Source: Humulus lupulus
Taxonomy: Eukaryota > Streptophyta > Magnoliopsida > Rosales > Cannabaceae
Direction: 5' to 3'
Length of the DNA: 64,000 nt
Assembly: GCF_963169125.1 (NCBI RefSeq)
Contig: NC_084794.1
Span: forward strand, 156,374,858 to 156,438,857
The position numbers were made by a program, and so were the translations under genes. Shown one piece after another: positions 46,961 to 57,334 of the stretch; within the stretch, counting starts at the first letter, position 1, and each line of letters opens with the position of its first letter. The notes beneath the pieces were generated by a model. That model did not search any database and was not told the DNA's origin. It was given only the letters and a program-made list of their open reading frames with translations.

Positions 46961-47689
46961 TGTTCTAGAAGGTTGCATTCGTTGAAACAAATAACTTTCG
47001 ATCACTTGGACTACAGAAATATCCACCTCTTGTTTCTAGAGCATAGCCCACAAATATACACACTTCGGACCTTGAATCCAGTTTTCCAGATTTAGGTCTT
47101 AGCACATGAGCAGGACAACCCCAAATACGAAAATGTCATAAACTAGGTTTATTTCCATTCCTAAATTTTAGGGGTGTCTTTGTAACAGCTTTGGCGGAAA
47201 TACATTCAAAATGTAATTAGCTGTTTGAAGTGCATATTCCCAAAACGATAAGGGAAGTGAAGAGTAGCTTAACATAGACCTGACCATGTCCAACAAGGTC
47301 CGGTTTCTTCTCTCTGAAACTCTGTTTTGTTGTGGTGTTCCAGGTGCTGTGAGTTGGGATAGAATACCATGCTCCAGCAATAAATCTTTGAATTCAGAAT
47401 CCAAATATTCACCACCACGGTTAGATCGGAGTGTCTTTAAAGATTTACCTAATTGCATCTCAGCTAAGGCTTTGAAGTCTTTAAACCTATCAAAAGTTTC
47501 TGACTTCTTAAGCATTAGGTAAACATGACCGTATTTAGAATAGTTGTCAGTAAATGTGACAAAATATTCATAACCACCTCGAGCTTGAATGTTAATTGGA
47601 CCACATACATCACTATGTATAAGCTCTAGTGGTTCTTTGGCTCTATTTCCCCTTGAAGTGAAATGTCATTTTGTCAATTTTCCTTCTAA
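46961..47689 (-). pseudogene. copia-1 integrase core
   Basis: Minus strand reading gives ELIHSDVCGP (first catalytic Asp), FVTFTDNYSKYGHVYLM, LRSNRGGEYLDSEF and TPQQNRVSERRNRTLLDMV (catalytic Glu). The second catalytic Asp, normally LRSDRGGEY, is Asn here, so the enzyme would be dead even without the stops near 47662 and 47167. The 3' part (46961-47160) is frame-broken. Confidence 0.87.
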
Positions 47690-47909
47690 ACAAGATTCAC
47701 AAACCGGTAGGATTCCAACTGTTAGTTCCATCAAGGGTCCATCTTTAGTTAACCGGTTTATCCTATCTAGACTAATATGACCTAATCTTAAGTGCCAAAG
47801 ATAAGTGTCATTTTCTTTGGAAACCTTTTGTCTTTTGTTAATTTTTGGAATAGTTACTTTAAATAATTCAGAATTATTTAGCGATTTTTCAATTGGATTA
47901 AGCATGTAC
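47690..47909 (-). pseudogene. copia-1 GAG-pre-integrase (zinc-binding) domain, cut by CRMd-1
   Basis: The frame reads DTYLWHLRLGHISLDRINRL and VCESCLEGKLTK, the HxxxH...CxxC zinc domain before copia integrase. Upstream it continues without loss at 52416 on the other side of CRMd-1 (one TSD copy removed). Confidence 0.85.
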
Positions 47910-48520
47910 TGATACGAACCACACCAACATTGTGATGAAACCCGACACCAAATATGGAACAGCCACCAAGAACATACGAGATTGGAATGGAACCGCGACC
48001 CAATGCTTAGCCAAGCACGAACCTTGGTATGAGGAAGACGCCACAAACGGGGATGGAATCCGTTTGATAAGTCAGGATGAACGCCACAAGGAATCTCCTT
48101 GATAAGTTCAAAAGTTTCTTCAAGAACTCAAGAAGAAATAAACTCACAATTTCATTCAACATAATCTGCCTTTTCACATTGTTTTGGCTGTCCTTATAAG
48201 GACGAAAATTACATGAAAACAAGACCCTTGGTCTTCCTAATGAAAGCACCATAAACAAGACCTTTCAGTTCACACAACTCTTCAGCTCACAAAACAAGAC
48301 CTTTCGGCTCACACAACTCTTCAGCTCACACAAGTCAAGTGTTTGACTTTTACAAAATAAAGAAAGACCAAATAACAAAAATAACATGAATAAATTAAAA
48401 ATACAAGATGACAAATACAATAAGACTCATCAAGCTCCTAAACTGAGTCTTTTGGCTCGCGCCCTCGTCACCAGACCAACTGGAACTAGACTTGGATCGT
48501 TAGTCTTGGTGTCCTCATCA
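47910..48520 (-). repeat. 3' LTR of CRMd-1 (611 bp)
   Basis: Identical to the 5' LTR except for four substitutions and a 39-bp tandem duplication (units starting at 48253 and 48292, AACAAGACCTTTC words). On the minus strand its first 91 bases carry the end of the pol reading frame. Confidence 0.92.
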
Positions 48521-48860
48521 TTCCCCCCCTCTTGAGAAGGATTTTTCCTCAAATCTTCACCTGCATCAAAAGGACTCAAATCAAAAACATTAAAAGTAGC
48601 ACTAACAGTATACTCACCTGGTAAATCGAGTCTGTAGGCATTGTCATTGATCCTGTCTAGCACTTGAAACGGACCATCTCCTCGAGGTAGCAATTTGGAA
48701 CGTCTTTGTGCTGGGAATCGCTCTTTCCTCATGTGTACCCATACCCAATCACCGGGGTCAAAAACCTGCTTGTGACGACCCTTGTTAGCATCAAGTTGGT
48801 TAGTGTTTAAAAGAGCCTCCTTAACCTCACTTTTTTTTGCATAAAAATTATTTTGTTTTC
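48430..48860 (-). pseudogene. CRMd-1 integrase C-terminus, overlapping the 3' LTR
   Basis: Minus strand reads FDPGDWVWVHMRKERFPAQR, SKLLPRGDGPFQVLDRINDN (the GPY/F-type module), STFNVFDLSPF and ends LVTRARAKRLSLGA with a stop at 48428-48430, 90 bases inside the LTR. Upstream of about 48840 the sequence switches at once to the protease-distal region, so the RT, RNase H and integrase core are deleted. The C-terminal TRARAKRL-type tail inside the LTR is the arrangement known for CRM chromoviruses. Confidence 0.82.
48521..48533 (-). other. Polypurine tract of CRMd-1
   Basis: Minus strand AAGAGGGGGGGAA directly before the 3' LTR. Confidence 0.85.
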
Positions 48861-49587
48861 TCTTTAATTTTCCCTCATTGATCGAACTCTTCTCTTTCTT
48901 TTCTCTCTCACTTGGTTCGAACCTTTTCTCTCTTTTTTCTCACTCTCATTCATCTTTTCACTCTCCTTCTTTTGCTCACTCAATTTTGTTTGATCACTCA
49001 ATTTTTGCAACCTCACTTGGTCTTCATATACTTGCTTTGGTGTCAATGGAGCTAGAGTGATTGTTCGTTGACGGAACGTGAATGAGTACTTGTTGGTGAA
49101 GCCATCATGCTGGACTCGCCGATCAAATAGCCAAGGCCTTCCTAGAAGGAGGTGTCCAGCTTGCATGGGAACCACATCACACAATACCTCATCCTCATAC
49201 TTGCCAATTCGAAATGATACCAGCACCTGTTTTGTAACCCTCACTTCACCAGTATCATTCAACCACTGCAACTTGTATGGACAAGGATGTTTAAGCGTTG
49301 GGAGTCCCAACTTTTCAACCATGGAAGAACTAGCAACGTTAGTGCAACTACCACCATCAATAATAACACTGCATACCTTGTCTTTCACATGACAACGAGT
49401 GTGAAAGATGTTCTCTCGCTGCACCTCTTCTTCCTCTTCTTTTGCTTGCAAATTTAAGGCTCGCCGTGTGACTAGTGCAAGCATCTCACCAGATTCTGCC
49501 CCAAACTCCTCATCACCCATAGAAGCATCTTCCAATGGTTGCATGTCAGCAAGATCATCTTCCTCTTCAGAATCTATCTCTCCACTT
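48861..49587 (-). pseudogene. CRMd-1 protease and downstream linker
   Basis: The frame reads EMLALVTRRALNLQAKEEEE, NIFHTRCHVKDKVCSVIIDG with the protease core IIDGGSCTNVASSSMVEKLG, then KLQWLNDTGEVRVTKQVLVS, HLLLGRPWLFDRRVQHDG and PLTPKQVYEDQ. It ends in a Lys/Glu/Ser-rich low-complexity tail. DGG in place of DSG/DTG is, as far as I recall, the normal form in this lineage. One TGA (49588-49590) lies between it and gag in the same frame. Confidence 0.87.
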
Positions 49588-50670
49588 TCTCAAATCACCA
49601 TAACTCTCTTGTTTGGACACTGGCTAGCTATGTGTCCTCGCCCCTGACATTTGAAACACCTAATCTCACTAGAATGAGACTTAGTAGGAGTTGTTTTACC
49701 TTGAGGTGGTGTGGCTGTGGTGGCTGGTTTTGGTGTAGATGATGAAGTGGGTTGGTCTTCTTTCTTTGGATAGTTCGACCTCCAAGGTGTTGTACTTGGA
49801 TTGTGTGGGCTCGGTCTTGACCTCGAACTTGAACTACCCTTCTTGAGCTGCCTCTCAACTTTGATTGCCATATGAACCAAATCCTCCAATTCCACATAAT
49901 GGTGTAGCTCGATTAGGTCAACAATCTCTCGGTTCAACCCATTCAAAAACTTTGCCATGGTTGCCTCCCGATCCTCTTCAACATTGGCTCTAATCATAGC
50001 CATCTCCATCTCCTTGTAATACTCATCAACACTTTTGTAGCCCTGACGAAGACCCTGCAACTTAAGGTAGAGATCTCGATAATAATGAGGTGGTACAAAC
50101 CGTCGCCTCATCACCCTCTTCATGGCCTCCCATGTGTCAATAAGGCGATCTCCACTCCGCCTCCTGTTGATGCACAACTGATCCCACCAAACAATAGCAT
50201 AATTAGTAAACTCAATGGCAGCAAGTTTTACCTTCTTCCATGTCGGAGTAGTTGTGACAATCAAAAACTAGCTCCATCTTCTTCTCCCACTCAAGGTATG
50301 CTTCAGGATCACTCTTCCCCTGAAATGCTGGGATTCTCATTTTGATATTCCCCATATAATTATTTACCTGGTTCCTATCTTCTCTATTCCCACCATACCT
50401 CCTATGGTTACCCGTCGACATCCTATCAAACTCATCATCAGAAACTACCCCTTCTAAATCCCCTTCATTCTCATCCTCCCTTTGGTGTACCCTACCCCTC
50501 CTTGGTCTCCATTGTGCCCCCTCTTCTACCCTATCCAACCGCTCATGTATTTGCTCACACTCCTCCCTCAACATCCTCCTCATCTCCCCCATTAAAGCTT
50601 CAATTTGTAGATTTGGAACTGTAGGTGGTGGAGCGTCATTGCCTGCATTTCTTTCTGTATTTTGTGACAT
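49588..50670 (-). pseudogene. CRMd-1 gag with CCHC zinc knuckle
   Basis: Start chosen at 50668-50670 (MSQNTERNAGNDAPPP), because upstream codons belong to the leader. Capsid motifs are [57 protein letters not shown] and [18 protein letters not shown]; a basic Ser/Pro/Thr-rich linker leads to the complete knuckle [16 protein letters not shown] single frameshift near 50230 and the TGA at 49588-49590 are the only faults I find in about 360 codons, consistent with a young copy. Gag forms the virus-like particle and binds RNA. Confidence 0.9.
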
Positions 50671-51824
50671 GATGGAGAATCTGCAAAACAATAAGGTTAG
50701 ACAATTATAGAAAGGACCTCACTGCACTCCCTCACGTGTTTCACTCAAAGAAAATGGTCACTCAAGTACACTCGTGTTTGCACTCAATGATGGCTTTTAC
50801 CCTCAAATAAGCTCACACCTCTGCCTTTTTCCACTCTATTTTCTTCTTTAAGCTCTTTGAAAACTAATGAAACGGTGATATGGAGGTTCAAGCAGCCAAT
50901 TCTACCAAACAAATCAAACGAAAATCGATGAAAAAGTGGTGAAAAATGGTGATTTTTGGAACACTTGTGTGGGGTTTTGGCAAAAGGGCCTCTAAACGAT
51001 GGGGAACAAGAATAGAACAAAAAATTTTAAGACAGGTTTCCTCTTGGTTTTCTTCTTCTTTCTTTCTTCTTTTCTTTTCTTTTTTCTTTGATTTCTCAAA
51101 TGCAGATGCAAGGACGATTCGAAAACAAAACAAATCAGATTTCACAAGAGAAACAATAGAGACTCAATGCAGATTCGGATTTCACAAAAAAGAAAAGAGA
51201 AAACTCAACCCACATTCGGATTTAACAATAAGAATAAGAGAAACTCAATCCCAACTCAGATTTCACCATAAGAACAAGAGAAAACTCAATCCCAATTCAG
51301 ATTTCACAATAAGAACAAGAAAAAAACTCAATCCCAATTCAGATTTCACACTAAGAACAAGAGAAATCTCAAACCCAATTTCAGATTTTACAATAAGAAC
51401 AAGAGAAAACCAATGCAAAGTCAGATTCCATACGTAGAACAAGATAAAACTCAAAGCCCTAAGTCACGTTAAGAACCCTAATTCATGATTTTAGAAATGA
51501 AAAGAAAACAAAATAGGGGATTACAAAGGAATTGAAACTTTGTGTAGACTAGTTTCGGATTTCAAGGGATTTCACAAAGAAATAATGGAAACTAGGAAAT
51601 AAGAACACGATTTGAACAAAGAAACAATCTGGAATAAAGAGATTAACTATAATGGTTTCGGATTTTTAGAAGGAAAACAAGAACAAAGACTAAGAAAATC
51701 AAGAACACGAATAGATAGATTTTTTTTTTCTTTCAAGAAACCCTAAAATTGAAATACGAATAGAATAGAAACACAAATGAAAGAATAATAAAAAAAAAGG
51801 ATAGGCCAAACTGGATGATCCTAA
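50671..51824 (-). other. CRMd-1 leader (1.15 kb)
   Basis: No protein-coding content. It includes a tandem array (51150-51460) and A/G-rich sequence on the plus strand. Its length is unusual for an element whose LTR is only 0.6 kb. Confidence 0.7.
51150..51460 (-). repeat. Tandem array, about 41-bp unit, 7-8 copies
   Basis: The words 'GAGAAAACTCAATCCCAATT' and 'CAGATTTCACAATAAGAACA' recur at about 51159, 51197, 51237, 51278, 51319, 51360, 51402 and 51441, with divergence greatest at the array ends. It lies in the leader, between primer site and gag. Confidence 0.88.
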
Positions 51825-51836
51825 GCTCTGATACCA
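51825..51836 (-). other. Primer binding site of CRMd-1
   Basis: Minus strand TGGTATCAGAGC, two bases after the 5' LTR; perfect for initiator Met tRNA. Confidence 0.88.
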
Positions 51837-51838
51837 AC

Positions 51839-52410
51839 TGATACGAACCACACCAACATTGTGATGAAACCCGACACCAAATATGGAACAGCCACCAAGA
51901 ACATACGAGATTGGAATGGAACCGCGACCCAATGCTTAGCCAAGCACGAACCTTGGTATGAGGAAGACGCCATAAACGGGGATGGAATCCGTTTGATAAG
52001 TCAGGATGAACGCCACAAGGAATCTCCTTGATAAGTTCAAAAGTTTCTTCAAGAACTCAAGAAGAAATAAACTCACAATTTCATTCAACATAATCTGCCT
52101 TTTCACATTGTTTTGGCTGTCCTTATAAGGACGAAAATTACATGAAAACAAGACCCTTGGTCTTCCTAATGAAAGCACCATAAACAAGACCTTTCGGCTC
52201 ACACAACTCTTCAGCTCACACAAGTCAAGTGTTTGACTTTTACAAAATAAAGAAAGACCAAATAACAAAAATAACGTGAATAAATTAAAAATACAAGATG
52301 ACAAATACAATAAGACTCATCAAGCTCCTAAACTGAGTCTTTTGGCTCGCGCCCTCGTCACCAGACCAGCTAGAACTAGACTTGGATCGTTAGTCTTGGT
52401 GTCCTCATCA
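51839..52410 (-). repeat. 5' LTR of CRMd-1 (572 bp)
   Basis: Plus ends TGATACG and CTCATCA. Lacks the 39-bp duplication of the 3' LTR. Confidence 0.92.
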
Positions 52411-52415
52411 TGTAC

Positions 52416-52692
52416 AGTTCGTCCTTTTGTTTTGCATGAAAAATATTGTTCCCATTCCTTGAAATAAAAATCATATTATTATTAAAAGAAATGGAAAATT
52501 TTTGTTCATGTAACAAAGATAAAGAAATAATGTTTCTAGTAATTTCAGGAATAAATAGAACATTATTCAAAACTAGAAAATTGTTCTTAAAATTTAAACG
52601 TACTGTTCCACATGCTTTAGCTGAAACAAGTGCTCCACTTCCCACTCTCATAATCATCTCTCCTTGCTCCAACTGCTTAGCAGACTCAAGCA
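52416..52692 (-). pseudogene. copia-1 protease remnant (active site deleted)
   Basis: The frame starts LESAKQLEQGEMIMRVGSGA and runs AKACGTVRLNFKNNFLVLNN, VLFIPEITRNIISLSLL and the linker to the GAG-pre-integrase domain, joining 47909 across CRMd-1. The catalytic DSGATNH-type motif, which should stand just before, is absent: gag coding (KEKKKDA) runs straight into it at about 52690. Confidence 0.82.
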
Positions 52693-53555
52693 TCTTTCTT
52701 TTTCTCTTTCAGCTCGGCGAGATACTTTGGATAATTTCTCTTCCAATGACCATCGAAATTACAATGGAAACACTTTCCTTTGGTTGTCTTTTGTTTGGGG
52801 TCATTGTTCTTTTTTTTCTCGGGTGCCTTGGATGACTTCTTTGCCTTTTTCGGATTGTCCTTTTTAGGTTTGCAGTCATTGTTATTGCTTTTCCTTTTCT
52901 TCTTATAAGAAGATGGTTTCGCTTCAACAACATTTGCTTCGGCCTCACTTGAGATCGTCTTGTTCAAAGACTCAAAAGTTTGTAGTTCGTTCAACGATTG
53001 TGTCATGTTAAATTTTAATTTGTTCATGACATAATTTGTTGTGAATGTAGAAAAAGGAGTTAAAGACTCAAGTATAATGCTTACTTGTGTCTTTTCATCC
53101 ATGACTGCTCCGTGCGTTTCAGCTTCATGGAGTACAATGATCATGTTCAAGACATGCTCATGCACAAATTGACCTTTCTTCATCTTAGCATTCATGTAGG
53201 TTCTAGTAGCCTCATGACGACTTTGATCATATGGGCGCCCAAACATTTCCTTAAGAGATTCTAGTATCTCAAAAGCAGTTTCCATGGATTCATGCTTTGT
53301 TTGTAAGACATCACTCATGCTCACAAGAATATATCACTTAGCTTTGTTATTGGATTGAATCCATGCATCAAATTTGTCCCGAACATGTTTCGGGGCATTG
53401 GCGCTAGGTTCTTCAAGACATTCCTCATTAAGGACAAACTTGTGGTTTTCGCTAACCAACAACATATTCATATTTGATTTTCATTTTATGAAGTTATCAC
53501 GAGTTAATTTTTCTTGTGCGATTAAAGCAGTGATTGGATTACCAAAGATAGACAT
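52693..53555 (-). pseudogene. copia-1 gag
   Basis: Start at 53553-53555 (MSIFGNPITALIAQEKLTRD). Body motifs: ENHKFVLNEECLEEPSANA, ASMSDVL-like start of the long frame at 53324, ETAFEILESLKEMFGRPYDQ, MKKGQFVHEHVLNMIIVLHE, SIILESLTPFSTFTTNYVMN and a Lys-rich stretch before the zinc knuckle CFHCNFDGHWKRNYP, in which the fourth ligand (Cys) is Tyr. Two stops in the N-terminal part (near 53480 and 53335). UBN2-type copia gag, packaging the RNA. Confidence 0.88.
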
Positions 53556-55385
53556 ATTCTGAATAAAAAAAAAATACAAATATTATTATTATATTTAGAA
53601 AAATAAATATCAAAGTTTCGGAAATTAAACGTGATGTTTGAGCACAATTAAAACACATAAAATAAAGTTTAATTTCCACGATAAAACTTTCTAACAATTA
53701 AAGTGCCGCCTTAGGGTCGGTCAAATTAATCTTAGAGAATTTATAAGACGTTCTTATCTTTATTGTTTAAAACTTAAAATAACTCATTATTTTCTCTTTT
53801 AAACATTAAAGTACCGCTTAGTTTGGTCAAGTTATGATTATCCACTGCAAAAGCTTAATCATAACTTTGTGAGAGTAACCCATTATTTCGGAGTTCAGGA
53901 CTTAACTTAGGACATGCCGCCTTAGGGTCGGTCAAATCTAAAATACATCATTAGTTCCTATCTTTGTAAGAAATGTAACCTTGCTATTGACATGTCTAGA
54001 CACCTTCCTTAGGGGGACGAAAACAAAGTTGTCGCGAGGCGCTATTTATATCTCATGGTATTACATTAATAATGGAGACCACGTGTTATGTTTGAGATAT
54101 CAACCCTCTCCCACTCACTATTTTGAAATAAGTGTTTTTAGCCTAATTAATTCCAAATTAATTATAGATTCTTTAAACTTTATGAACATAATTAAAATTG
54201 GAAAGAAAGAGAGTTTCTAGGTCCATATCCAATTTTAAATTACCAATTATGTTCATCTAAACTTTACTAAAAAACAATTTTAAAATAAAGTTAGTTTAAA
54301 GCAATTAAGTCATAAAGACTTAAAACCGGTGTGATATTTTACCAAGTTTTCAAAGAATAAAACTAAGTAATTTATATGCAATTGGTTTCGCAAAACAAAT
54401 CATATAAACATATAGGATAATCCTAATAATCATGTTTCTACCAATGAGATGCATGATAATGACTGTGTGAGTTTTTTATGTATGGCACAAAATGCATGAA
54501 CAGTTGTCAATCACATGAAAACAATTATTTAAATAAATAAACAATAAATGTTGAACCGTGTGCTTTTAGGTATTTCTAATTTTACAACCTCTTTATAAAA
54601 TTAAAATAAAATAAAATAAAATCGCCTTGATCTTCATCGGGCTTCTTTACTTTACTTTCGGTAGGATATGCGTCGTTGGTCCAGAATAATAATAATAAGA
54701 AAATAATTTTCTAATTATCTGGATTAATTAAAACAAAGCTTTTAAATAATCATGATTTTATTTTCCTTTTTAATTAAAACAACTTTTAATTAAAAACTGA
54801 AATAAATTTAATTAAAATCTGTTATTTAGAAAAATAAATTTTTAAATAATATATTCAAAAAAGTTTGTTAGGATAACAAAATTATCTCATTATTTAAATA
54901 TCAAATTTCTAATAAATATGATATTTAACATTTTAAAATTTAAAAAATAACAGATTAATTTTGGAAAAATAAAAAAAATTATGGACCAGTAAGACTGGGA
55001 CATGTGGTATCAAAAAAATGCTGCCGGGGCCCATTTGTACGGAACCGTACAGACCCGTTCGTACGACGTCCCCGGCAGCAGCTTGGAGGGTGGCCTCGGA
55101 GGAACGGTGGCTGAATTCTGAATCCCGGGCTCCGTTTTGACTTTGTGTGATTGGAATTACAATTTTATGGTGTCAAAAACCAAATAAAATTACATAAATC
55201 CTATGCCCTTTAATGGCTTTCACAATGATCTAATCATAAACAAATCCTAACCCAAAAACACCATACAATTAACGATTTAACATTCCCATGCATTCAATCA
55301 TATTAAGCCATCCATTTATTCATAAAAAATAAATAAATGCATAAAACTAAACCCACACAGATTCAATATACATATATGTGAAGAT
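53556..55385 (-). other. copia-1 leader (1.83 kb)
   Basis: AT-rich, non-coding. It contains three copies of a GCCGCCTTAGGGTCGGTCAA-like word at about 53704, 53812 and 53915 (the middle one diverged) and one GC-rich hairpin (55020-55079). Confidence 0.7.
55020..55079 (-). other. GC-rich stem-loop in the copia-1 leader
   Basis: GCTGCCGGGG (55020-55029) pairs perfectly with CCCCGGCAGC (55070-55079). The 40-base loop contains two further self-complementary words, GTACGG-AA-CCGTAC and CGTTCGTACGACG. It stands out in otherwise AT-rich DNA. A role in dimerisation, packaging or translation control is only a guess. Confidence 0.7.
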
Positions 55386-55398
55386 GGCTCTGGTACCA
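55386..55398 (-). other. Primer binding site of copia-1
   Basis: Minus strand TGGTACCAGAGCC, two bases from the 5' LTR end; initiator-Met type with one change from TGGTATCAGAGCC. Confidence 0.82.
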
Positions 55399-55400
55399 TT

Positions 55401-57334
55401 TGTTGGTTTTTATAGATCAAATAAGAGATTATAGATCAAATAAGAGATTATACGCAGCGGAACAACAATCAAAATTGTTAATTTAACCCTACAAGATTTC
55501 TAGATCTACTTCTTCACATACATACATATATATATATTGAATCAAAGATATGAATAGAAAATTACCTCAAGTCCTTCCTTGCTGCTATCTTTTTGTATGG
55601 CAAAAATCCTTGAGGTCTCACACCAGGATCTTCCAAAATGTTCTCAACACACAAAGAACGAGTGTGGGCTCGCTATACAAAACAATATGCAAAATATATT
55701 TATCAAATGTTCTCAACACATGAGATCTGATAAAGTTTGGACCTAAGTTTGTGAAGAACAGTGACCTATGCTTGTATCACTGTTCTATTTCTCTCAGGGA
55801 GATTTCACGATATATTTTCTATCACTGAAAAGTATAGTTCTAAAAAAATAATCTCCTATATTTAATATATCCAATATATTAAAAATAAAATAATAGTTAT
55901 CTTAAACAATTTGAAAATAACTAATCAGTTATCAGATCTTGTTTAAATAATAATATTTTAATCATATTACAATATCTCATTATTTATTTAATATTTAAAT
56001 AACTAAAATTGTGGAACAAAGAAACTTCTAGAAGCTTCTTGTGTGTGTAGCACAATGGCTGTGCAATGTGCTACACGTGTACCACATGCCCAGAAAGGCA
56101 TGTGATTTTTCCCAATTTTTCTTATTATTTAAATACCAAAAATCCCAAAAATAAATTAATTCAAAATTAATTATATTTTTGTTAAATCAAATAATTAATT
56201 AACTCTCAATTAATTAATTACACATAATTATACAATAATTATGTTTGGTGCATAGAAAAATATTTTACTTATCAAATAAGTCCTTTTGCCCATTTTTGTA
56301 TTTATCTTTGTCAGTATTTGTTTGAGCCATTTCGGGGACCATGGACCTATAACATTAAGCCCCAATAAATTAAAATTAAATAATTAAACTCTTTAATTAT
56401 AATAGTTAATTTATTAATTCTGATATTTCTCCACTATAAATTCATAATTGAACTCTTTATGTTATAGATATACTTTTACATAAATCTTATTCTAAGCTAT
56501 CCATTCATATAACCATCTTATAATAGTTCAACCCTCTAATTAATTAGTTCATAAATTACAATGGAATAATTACCATTTTACCTTTCTAATTTACTTCTTA
56601 TTCCTTAAGTACCACTAATTCACTAATGAATAATTAATCTATAATCTAATTATAGATTTGAGCTCAAAATCATTTAGTTCCAGAATTAACCCTTAAGGGA
56701 ACTAATATACGATCTGTCAGGAAAGATTAGATTCCGTATTGTTGATACATGTTCCCAGCCATCCATGATATTAAATCTTCAAAACAAAAGTCATTAGCCT
56801 CATTCTATGAAGAGACCTTAACGAATGAATCAAACGATTTAATAAACATGAACATGAGTTCATGAACACTCATGATTTAGGTTGATCTATAAATGATCAT
56901 CAGTTATGATATGAGTTACAAGTCTTTATTATTAAATAGTTTTTGGATAAAGACTTTTATTCATATCGGTCCATGTCATATATAATCATATTATATAAAG
57001 CACCTTTACCGAGATGTCTTACCGCATCAATAATCTGAATCTAGATTATTTGTATCAACATGATACTCAGCAAACTGTACTTACAACCCCAATTAAAGAA
57101 TTCCATAACTTCAATTTGTTGTTGTTGACTATTTTTATTCATTCATGTGATCATAATTCTCTCGTACTAATACAAGATCACATCCTCAATAATGACTATG
57201 GAATTTTTCTGATATTATAAAATTATTCAAACAATAATTTAATAATCTAAATACAACAATAATAAACTATTGTATTTATTTATTCATCGAAATAATAAAT
57301 GTATTTTACATGATTTTAGGACATACTCCTAACA
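55401..57334 (-). repeat. 5' LTR of copia-1 (1934 bp)
   Basis: Plus ends TGTTGGTTTT and CTCCTAACA. It contains a direct duplication of 24 bp (TAGATCAAATAAGAGATTA words at about 55411 and 55435). It is not interrupted. Confidence 0.92.

Larger units (their letters stand above)
47910..52410 (-). mobile_element. CRMd-1: internally deleted CRM-like gypsy element (4501 bp), young
   Basis: LTRs 47910-48520 and 51839-52410 begin TGATACG and end CTCATCA, with perfect TSD TGTAC (47905-47909 and 52411-52415). On minus: 5' LTR, primer site, leader with a tandem array, gag with zinc knuckle, protease, then only the very end of integrase, polypurine tract, 3' LTR. RT, RNase H and the integrase core are absent. 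By eye the LTRs differ at 4 substitutions in about 572 aligned bases, plus one 39-bp duplication, the least of any pair here. It must have moved with proteins supplied in trans, unless the deletion happened in place. CRM-type assignment rests on gag/protease wording and on pol coding that runs into the 3' LTR. Confidence 0.85.
37978..57334 (-). mobile_element. copia-1: Ty1/copia element (Tork/Angela-like), full-ended, with three nested insertions
   Basis: Plus-strand ends are TATTGGTTTT (TG lost) and CTCCTAACA; TSD ATACC (37973-37977) and ATAAC (57335-57339) differ by one base. On the minus strand: 5' LTR 55401-57334, primer site, 1.8-kb leader, gag, protease remnant, integrase, RT, RNase H, 3' LTR. 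Integrase before RT is the copia order. Inserted within it are a solo LTR (39544-41847), a truncated Tekay (43343-46702) and CRMd-1 (47910-52410). Stops, a lost protease active site and a lost RNase H end make it inactive. The lineage name is inferred from gag and RT wording. Confidence 0.88.

Noticed and set aside
50946..51437. A 163-codon plus-strand open frame with repeating peptide.
   Set aside because: The repeating peptide is the translation of the 41-bp tandem array in a retrotransposon leader, on the strand opposite to gag.
51150..51460. CRISPR-like array of regular repeats.
   Set aside because: Units are contiguous and diverged, with no unique spacers, in a plant retrotransposon leader.
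47168..53555. Integrated plant pararetrovirus (caulimovirus).
   Set aside because: No movement protein or coat-protein-like frame was seen; integrase, LTR pairs and TSDs identify retrotransposons.
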